A stretch of 26,393 nucleotides of DNA from a virus. Shown here piece by piece: positions 22,098 to 26,393 of this stretch (the stretch's first letter is position 1; the number at the start of each line of letters is the position of its first letter). The stretch spans positions 1 through 26,393 of IMG/VR virus record IMGVR_UViG_3300044941_000526, one strand, 5' to 3'. The notes below the pieces were generated by a model. That model searched no databases and was not told where the DNA came from. It saw only the letters and a list, made by a program, of their open reading frames with translations. A program made the translations under genes and the position numbers.

Positions 22098-23608
22098 AGC
22101 ACAAGTCCCGTTCGCTCGGAGAAAGCGCGTTTTGCATCAATTACACGCTCCATCCTGCTGCCATCAGGATAGGGTAAATCGAATTCAAACTCGAGTGCTG
22201 CGTTCAACTTTTTGTAATCAATCGGTTTCGGCCTCGCACAAACCGCCTGCACGTTGCTGTTGCTTTCCGATACCTGGACGATCTCGAAAAACTCTTTGAA
22301 CAGGCAATAGAACTCGTTCTGGCTATGATACTTCTGCACCTTCGGGCTGCTGGTCATATCGCCCAGCGTGATGCCTGATTCATATTCCAGCAGGAAAGCA
22401 CGCCCCGTCGATTGCCGTTCGTTCAGGGAATTATAGCCTTTCAGCTGGCGAATATTGATGTGGTTGATACTTGAGGCCACCGCATAGAGTTTCGTTTGCG
22501 GCGAGCAGAGCGCGGCGCACAGGCAAATGATGTGCTTGCGATCTTCCTCAAACGGCACGCTATTCAGCACGCTGGATATGAACACCGAATTGTAGGGGAT
22601 TTTGCGATCACCCACATCGGCAAGGAACTCATCCACCACGCGGAGCGATTCCGCCTTGTCAATTTCCTCGGCTTCATTCACGCGATACGGTTCAAACGGA
22701 GTGACGCGCACACCGATGGAACGCAGTATCTGCGTTTCATGCAAATGCCCCGCGCCGAAATCCAGCACCGACTTGCCGTGTTCTTTCATCCACTTGTCGC
22801 GGTTCTTTGGCTCGGTCACATCAAAATCCTTTGACGTGCTGTTGCCAGCCACCGCGAAAATAAACCCGCGCCCCAGATCCTCGCGCACGCGGCGCAGGCG
22901 GCGGAACGAATTATAGCGCAGCAGGTCGCGGTAACGATTATGAATGTCAAAATCCATCGAGAGCAGGTTCAACATGGCATCGGCCAGCCGCGCTTCGTCC
23001 TCGGTTACCAACACCACCGCCACATCAGAGCGTTTGGATTCCGCCTGCATCTGTAAGCGGCCTATGCCGTTCACCACGCGCAGGTCTTTGGTGGCAACCA
23101 CGGGCATCAGCACGCCTTTGAGGTAAAGCGTTTTGGAAATGCTAGTGGCATAGGTGATCCAGCGGCCTTTGTTCGCTTTGAGCAACGGCGCAATCGGCAT
23201 CACCTGCGCCTTCAGGCACGGGTAGAACTCGGGCGTGTCAGGCGTTTTGTCAGGAATTGCCGCCGCAATCGCCTTCACATCCACCCGCGCCAGCGCATCG
23301 GTGATATTCTCAGGCGTGTCTTTCGGGCGCAAATCATTGGTGGCGCGGTTAAAGGCGACGTTCACGCCCTTGCGCTCTTCCAAATCCATCGCCCTGGTGA
23401 ACTCCACTGGCACTTGGCGAACGCCCAGCCGCTTCGCCACATGATGCCGCTGGTGACCAGAGATGATTTCGCCGTCGGGCGTGGCATAGATGGGAAGCAG
23501 AAAGCCCAGCTTGCGAAGCGACAGTTCAATCAAATCGAGCCGCCGAGGATCTGCGGTGCGCGGGTTGTAGGTGGACGGGTTCAGGCTATCAATGTCGATT
23601 AGTTTCAT
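22094..23608 (-). CDS. ParB-like domain / methyltransferase-like fusion
   Basis: The start at 23606-23608 overlaps the preceding stop as ATGA and gives 504 residues (MKLIDIDSLNPSTYNPRTAD). Residues 1-90 are a ParB/sulfiredoxin-fold domain with the phosphate-binding motif EIISGHQRHHVAKRLGVRQV near 47-66. A middle region (about 110-270) includes GRWITYATSISKTLYLKGVL and VVNGIGRLQMQAESK. From about 275 to 460 there is a Rossmann methyltransferase-like domain with motif I VLDFGAGHLHETQILRSIGV and FEPYR at the end of strand 2, then VFISSVLNSVPF in the motif IV area. The ParB-fold module may act as a CTP/ATP-dependent switch or nuclease. The methyl acceptor is unknown. Confidence 0.8.
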   Translation of the reverse strand: MKLIDIDSLNPSTYNPRTADPRRLDLIELSLRKLGFLLPIYATPDGEIISGHQRHHVAKRLGVRQVPVEFTRAMDLEERKGVNVAFNRATNDLRPKDTPENITDALARVDVKAIAAAIPDKTPDTPEFYPCLKAQVMPIAPLLKANKGRWITYATSISKTLYLKGVLMPVVATKDLRVVNGIGRLQMQAESKRSDVAVVLVTEDEARLADAMLNLLSMDFDIHNRYRDLLRYNSFRRLRRVREDLGRGFIFAVAGNSTSKDFDVTEPKNRDKWMKEHGKSVLDFGAGHLHETQILRSIGVRVTPFEPYRVNEAEEIDKAESLRVVDEFLADVGDRKIPYNSVFISSVLNSVPFEEDRKHIICLCAALCSPQTKLYAVASSINHINIRQLKGYNSLNERQSTGRAFLLEYESGITLGDMTSSPKVQKYHSQNEFYCLFKEFFEIVQVSESNSNVQAVCARPKPIDYKKLNAALEFEFDLPYPDGSRMERVIDAKRAFSERTGLVL

Positions 23609-24198
23609 AAGCCGAGCCTCTTTTTCAGTTCGTGGACAATGGCTTCCTTGTCGAAGCCAACTTCTTGTTTCACTTCCTCGATCCATGCGAGGTATCGTTC
23701 GCGGGGAATCTCAAAGCTGTAGGGTCCGATGGTTGCGCGGGTGTCGGCTTCGTCGATGGGCTTTTCCTCGTCGTCATCAATGCCGTCGGTCAGCAGGCTT
23801 TCGAGGCTTTTCTGCAGCTGCTCCAATTCCGCTGCTTCAAAGCCAAGCACCGTTTTGTCGAACGACATGTTATCGAGATCGGCCAATTCGAGGGCGAGCA
23901 TTTCGTTATCCCACTGCGCTTCCTCGCCTGTGCGGTTGTCGGCAATGCGATACGCCTTCACCTGTTCGGCGGACAAACCCTCCGCCACATGCACAGGCAC
24001 TTTCTTCAAGCCCAGCTTCTGCGCTGCCTGATAGCGTGTATGCCCCGCGATGATGACCATTTCGGAATCCACGACAATCGGCTGGCGGAATCCGAACTCC
24101 TTTATGGAGGCCGCCACTTTGTCCACGGCGTGCGCGGTAATCCTTGGGTTTCGTGCGTATGGCACGAGCTTCTTCAGGTCGAGTAATTCGACTTTCAT
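23605..24198 (-). CDS. ParB-like N-terminal-domain protein
   Basis: The start at 24196-24198 has GGAG 7 nt upstream, while an ATG 12 nt further up has none; the product has 197 residues. It begins MKVELLDLKKLVPYARNPRI, continues ASIKEFGFRQPIVVDSEMVI, and has the ParB box IIAGHTRYQAAQKLGLKKVP (about residues 49-68). LSAEQVKAYRIADNRTGE follows, typical of phage ParB-like proteins next to DNA-modification or packaging genes. The C-terminal 70 residues are acidic and helical. It is the first minus-strand gene of the operon and overlaps the next by 4 nt. It is unlikely to be a partition protein, because no ParA partner or central helix-turn-helix domain is visible. Confidence 0.87.
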   Translation of the reverse strand: MKVELLDLKKLVPYARNPRITAHAVDKVAASIKEFGFRQPIVVDSEMVIIAGHTRYQAAQKLGLKKVPVHVAEGLSAEQVKAYRIADNRTGEEAQWDNEMLALELADLDNMSFDKTVLGFEAAELEQLQKSLESLLTDGIDDDEEKPIDEADTRATIGPYSFEIPRERYLAWIEEVKQEVGFDKEAIVHELKKRLGL

Positions 24199-24408
24199 AG
24201 GTGTCTCCATGTTTGAAAAAAACGAAACGAAATGGACTTGCCGAACTTGTCGCTGGCGAAATGCCGCGCCAAGCGTCCCCGTATAGGTTCGGGCTTGGAA
24301 GGACCCGAAAGGCCAACCAATTGTTATTACAGGCAAAAGAGCCTTGATTGCAGGTGGCGGGGTGTTATCCGATAGAAGGTTTAACCCCAGCAAATGAAGG
24401 AAAATGCT
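24199..24408. other. Divergent intergenic region between phage operon and DUF3768 gene
   Basis: This is the only place within the window where the long minus-strand operon could begin. It contains an imperfect hairpin (TTCGGG at 24288-24293 with CCCGAA at 24303-24308) that would lie in the 5' leader of the ParB-like gene. On the plus strand AAGGA at 24397-24401 serves the DUF3768 gene. I see no convincing promoter on either strand. Confidence 0.4.
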
Positions 24409-24774
24409 ATGCAAACCATCGAAAACACCACCGAAACACCCCAACATGACAACCAAAGCCCGATCATCGCCGCTTTGAACGACCGATTCCGCCAGACATA
24501 CTGGGGAGGCAAGGTCATGACGACCAGCGGCGTGAACCAACTAAGCGATGATACCCGCGCCGCACTGTTCGCCGCCGTGATGCACTACGACAACTTCACC
24601 GAAGACAACGACCCATACGGCGAGCATGACTTCGGCAAGGTAGTGGTCGAAGGTCAGGACTTCTTTTGGAAGATTGATTACTACGACCACACCCTGACGT
24701 TCGGATCAGAAAACCCCGCCGACCCAAAGCTCACCACCCGCGTGCTGACCATCATGCTCGCAAGTGAGTATTAG
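24409..24774 (+). CDS. DUF3768 protein
   Basis: The start at 24409 (MQTIENTTE) is preferred over 24394 because AAGGA lies 7 nt upstream; it gives 121 residues. The family signature is nearly complete: IIAALNDRFRQTYWGGKVM, then FTEDNDPYGEHDFGKVVVEG, FFWKIDYYD and GSENPADPKLTTRVLTIMLA. DUF3768 proteins are common small genes on alphaproteobacterial plasmids and prophages, and no function is established. It is soluble and acidic. It converges on the unrecognised gene on the other strand, and their 3' ends overlap by 23 nt. Confidence 0.9.
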   Translation: MQTIENTTETPQHDNQSPIIAALNDRFRQTYWGGKVMTTSGVNQLSDDTRAALFAAVMHYDNFTEDNDPYGEHDFGKVVVEGQDFFWKIDYYDHTLTFGSENPADPKLTTRVLTIMLASEY

Positions 24775-25192
24775 GCTCTTCTAATTCAGTGGGATTTTCT
24801 AAATACGCCAACAGTCGCCTTATGTCTTCGCGCCTGTTGGCGTAGTATAACTCTTTTAGCTTTGTTTCATCGAATGGTTCTGGATCATCCGAATATATTT
24901 TAGCTGGGAAATATTCGTCGATAATCCGCAAAGCAATCTCTAACAGTTTGTGCATATCAGGAATGGCCTTAATCAATAAGGCTACACCTATGCGATTCTC
25001 TGAAACCCCTGCGTACTTATCGAGCTGGAAATAACCATTCGCATCAGTTGGGGGGTGATATTGATCTGGCCAAAACTCTCGATCAACAGCAATTGCAGGG
25101 TGGGTGTGTTCGTAAACACCAAAAGCGGGACCACCTTCATCAAGGTGTATAATCCTGACGAGCCAAGGGTAAGGTGTATAGATTTTAGGCAT
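24752..25192 (-). CDS. Unrecognised small protein
   Basis: The start at 25190-25192 has GGAGG 5 nt upstream and gives 146 residues (MPKIYTPYPWLVRIIHLDEG). The sequence is acidic, rich in Tyr, Pro and Glu, with no Cys, signal peptide or membrane segment. It is probably two small domains, a beta-type N-terminal half (GGPAFGVYEHTHPAIAVDRE) and a helical C-terminal half (KLLEIALRIIDEYF, then RREDIRRLLAYLENP). I do not recognise the family. It lies alone on the minus strand behind a long leader with two hairpins and a T run, so attenuation of expression is possible. The 3' end overlaps DUF3768 by 23 nt. Confidence 0.65.
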   Translation of the reverse strand: MPKIYTPYPWLVRIIHLDEGGPAFGVYEHTHPAIAVDREFWPDQYHPPTDANGYFQLDKYAGVSENRIGVALLIKAIPDMHKLLEIALRIIDEYFPAKIYSDDPEPFDETKLKELYYANRREDIRRLLAYLENPTELEEPNTHLRA

Positions 25193-25236
25193 TGAACCTC
25201 CAGTGATGGGTTGAAGTGGCGAGATCATCGGGCAAT

Positions 25237-25269
25237 AAAAAAGGGAGGATGATTGCTCATCCCCCCTTT
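25237..25269 (-). terminator. Intrinsic terminator upstream of the unrecognised gene
   Basis: On the minus strand a 13-bp stem with one mismatch and loop GCAA is formed by 25257-25269 and 25240-25252 and is followed by six T residues (25242-25237, partly in the stem). It ends 44 nt before the ATG of the gene at 25192. A second hairpin (GCCCGA with TCGGGC, 25275-25295) lies just before it. No minus-strand ORF lies to its right, so it ends either a small RNA or an attenuated leader. Confidence 0.65.
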
Positions 25270-25295
25270 ATGCTGCCCGACTTAAAAGCTCGGGC

Positions 25296-25502
25296 TTGAT
25301 AGGCATCTGTAAAACAAGTAATCTCATTTCCTGACAGGTTCGCATAGCGTCTACAACGCCCCGCCATTTTCAGTTGGGTTTGTCAAACCCTCTGGGTTTG
25401 AATCTCAGTCTCGGTTCACGTAGGTTCGAAAATAAGATTTCCTGTTTTTTAGTCGCTGATATATAAGGGAAAAATAAATTCGAATTTTGTGTTGGGAAAA
25501 CT
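25296..25502. other. Noncoding region upstream of the Mrr gene
   Basis: This stretch carries no credible ORF. It holds the palindrome at 25376-25390 with a third half-site at 25394-25400. An AT-rich region with TATATA (25460-25465) could be part of a promoter for the plus-strand Mrr gene, but no good -35 box sits at the right distance. GGGAAAA at 25494-25500 is a weak ribosome site. Confidence 0.4.
25376..25400. repeat. Palindrome with extra half-site (GGGTTTG), possible operator
   Basis: GGGTTTG-T-CAAACCC (25376-25390) is a perfect 7-1-7 inverted repeat. A further GGGTTTG in direct orientation lies at 25394-25400, 18 nt after the first. This arrangement is like the binding sites of dimeric repressors. 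It lies about 110 nt upstream of the Mrr ATG and about 185 nt from the ATG of the minus-strand gene. Confidence 0.4.
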
Positions 25503-26393
25503 ATGGCAGCGGAAAAGAAACAGGCAGAATTTGCGAAATGGATGGGTCCATTACTTGATGCTTTGCGTCAACTTGGGCATACAGGAACCCCCAGAGAAGT
25601 TTCTGATTTGATCGCCAAGAATATTGGGCTTCCTGACTCTAAAAAAGAAGAGCTTTTAGAAAGTGGAACACCAAAATTTCATAATCAAGTTTGTTGGGGA
25701 AGGCAGTATTTAGTTTGGGAAGGTCTGCTTAGTTCAGAATTGCGCGGCATATGGAAACTGACAGATAAGGGCATACCTACCACTCTAACAGAAGATCAAA
25801 GCAGAGAAATTATAAAAAAGTGGGTTACACTTCACGCTCAATTACGCAAGCAATCAGCAAAAGATACAACTCAAAAAGCAACTGCTCCATCAAAAAATGA
25901 ATCTGATGAAGAAGAGGGCGTTGTCCAAGGATATCGTGAAGAGCTTCTCAACTTATTACAATCCTTAAGCCCCGAAGGTTTTGAGAACTTCTGTAAATAT
26001 CTTCTCAGAGTATATGGTTTCGAAAATGTGTCTGTAACCCCCGTAGGTAAGGATGGCGGAATAGATGGATATGGCATTCTACAACTTAACCCATTTGTAA
26101 GCTTCAAAGTTATCTTTCAATGCAAGCGCTATCAAGGAACTGTTTCCAGAGCGCAAGTTGGAGATCTCAGAAACGCGATGATTGGCAGAGCCGACAAAGG
26201 AATAATGATTACAACAGGAATTTTCTCCGAAGATGCAAAGAGAGAGGCAAGCCGTGAAGGTGCTCCACCTATTGAGCTAATTGATGGGGAGTTATTGATG
26301 GATATGCTTGAGGAGAAAGAGGTCGGATTAAGACCTCAGAAAACCTTCGATATTGATTATACATTTTTTGATCCTTTCTTACCTAAAAAATGA
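25503..26393 (+). CDS. Mrr-type modification-dependent restriction endonuclease
   Basis: This is a complete 296-residue protein ending at the window edge. Residues about 8-95 are an Mrr N-terminal winged-helix domain (LGHTGTPREVSDLIAKNIGL, CWGRQYLVWEGLL, GIWKLTDKG). A charged linker rich in Lys, Ser and Glu spans about 112-140. Residues about 150-270 are the Mrr catalytic domain: SPEGFENFCKYLL with Glu161, GKDGGIDGYG with Asp188, and FQCKRY with Gln206 and Lys208, the D-x-QxK metal site of the PD-(D/E)XK fold. Mrr proteins cleave DNA carrying foreign methylation. It may be host defence beside the prophage or phage-borne exclusion. It is AT-rich compared with the late phage genes. Confidence 0.92.
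   Translation: MAAEKKQAEFAKWMGPLLDALRQLGHTGTPREVSDLIAKNIGLPDSKKEELLESGTPKFHNQVCWGRQYLVWEGLLSSELRGIWKLTDKGIPTTLTEDQSREIIKKWVTLHAQLRKQSAKDTTQKATAPSKNESDEEEGVVQGYREELLNLLQSLSPEGFENFCKYLLRVYGFENVSVTPVGKDGGIDGYGILQLNPFVSFKVIFQCKRYQGTVSRAQVGDLRNAMIGRADKGIMITTGIFSEDAKREASREGAPPIELIDGELLMDMLEEKEVGLRPQKTFDIDYTFFDPFLPKK

Noticed and set aside
23605-24198. The ParB-like gene as part of a plasmid partition system.
   Set aside because: There is no ParA, no ParB central helix-turn-helix and no parS-like repeat cluster. Its setting is a packaging operon.
25391-25413. A tRNA T-arm-like stretch (CTGGGTTTGAATCTCAG) suggesting a tRNA or attachment site.
   Set aside because: The invariant C56 is T, and I found no matching acceptor strand or anticodon arm upstream. 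A tRNA is not supported.
1-26393. CRISPR arrays, insertion sequences, rRNA genes and an integrase.
   Set aside because: No regularly spaced repeats, transposase or recombinase motifs, or rRNA-like segments were seen. The attachment ends of the prophage are outside the window or not recognisable.

Overview
The window is the late (packaging, capsid and tail) half of a lambda-type siphophage genome, almost certainly a prophage in an alphaproteobacterium. It is read almost entirely on the minus strand, so the operon runs from right to left. The host guess rests on the tail module: the DUF2460, DUF2163, NlpC/P60 and GTA-TIM-barrel hub genes occur in the order of the gene transfer agent tail genes of Rhodobacter-like bacteria. 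DUF2793, DUF3768 and DUF6441 are also typical of alphaproteobacterial phages. This is family knowledge and was not searched.

Right edge (24.2-26.4 kb): an Mrr-type modification-dependent restriction endonuclease, a DUF3768 gene, an unrecognised gene with a structured leader, and noncoding stretches with hairpins and a palindrome. Next (21.0-24.2 kb) come four tightly coupled minus-strand genes of enzymatic type: a ParB-like protein, a ParB-like/methyltransferase fusion, a HAD-like protein with an altered motif I, and a CmoA-like methyltransferase. They run straight into the packaging genes with ATGA overlaps or gaps of about 10 nt or less.

Packaging and head (14.3-21.0 kb): Nu1-like small terminase, GpA-like large terminase, gpW, lambda-type portal, a prohead-protease/major-capsid fusion, a DUF2190 decoration-type protein and a head-tail joining protein. 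Tail (3.3-14.3 kb): DUF6441, tail terminator, tail tube, tail-assembly chaperone with a frameshift, tape measure, and the GTA-like baseplate/hub genes. The left end (1-1984) holds accessory or fibre-type tail genes (DUF2793 protein, a BppU-like protein and two small proteins).

A 1.36-kb, visibly more AT-rich insert on the opposite strand (about 2.0-3.34 kb) interrupts the tail operon. It carries two inner-membrane transporter-type cargo genes, a COG4705-family protein and an EamA protein.

Four points emerge from reading the bases rather than the gene calls. The large terminase has an in-frame TAA seven codons after its apparent natural GTG start, so this copy may be defective. The protease-capsid fusion has a strong internal ribosome binding site that would make capsid without protease. 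The tail chaperone has a perfect -1 slippery heptamer of the lambda G/GT kind. The COG4705 protein is built of four repeats that each keep W-x9-G-x4-D.
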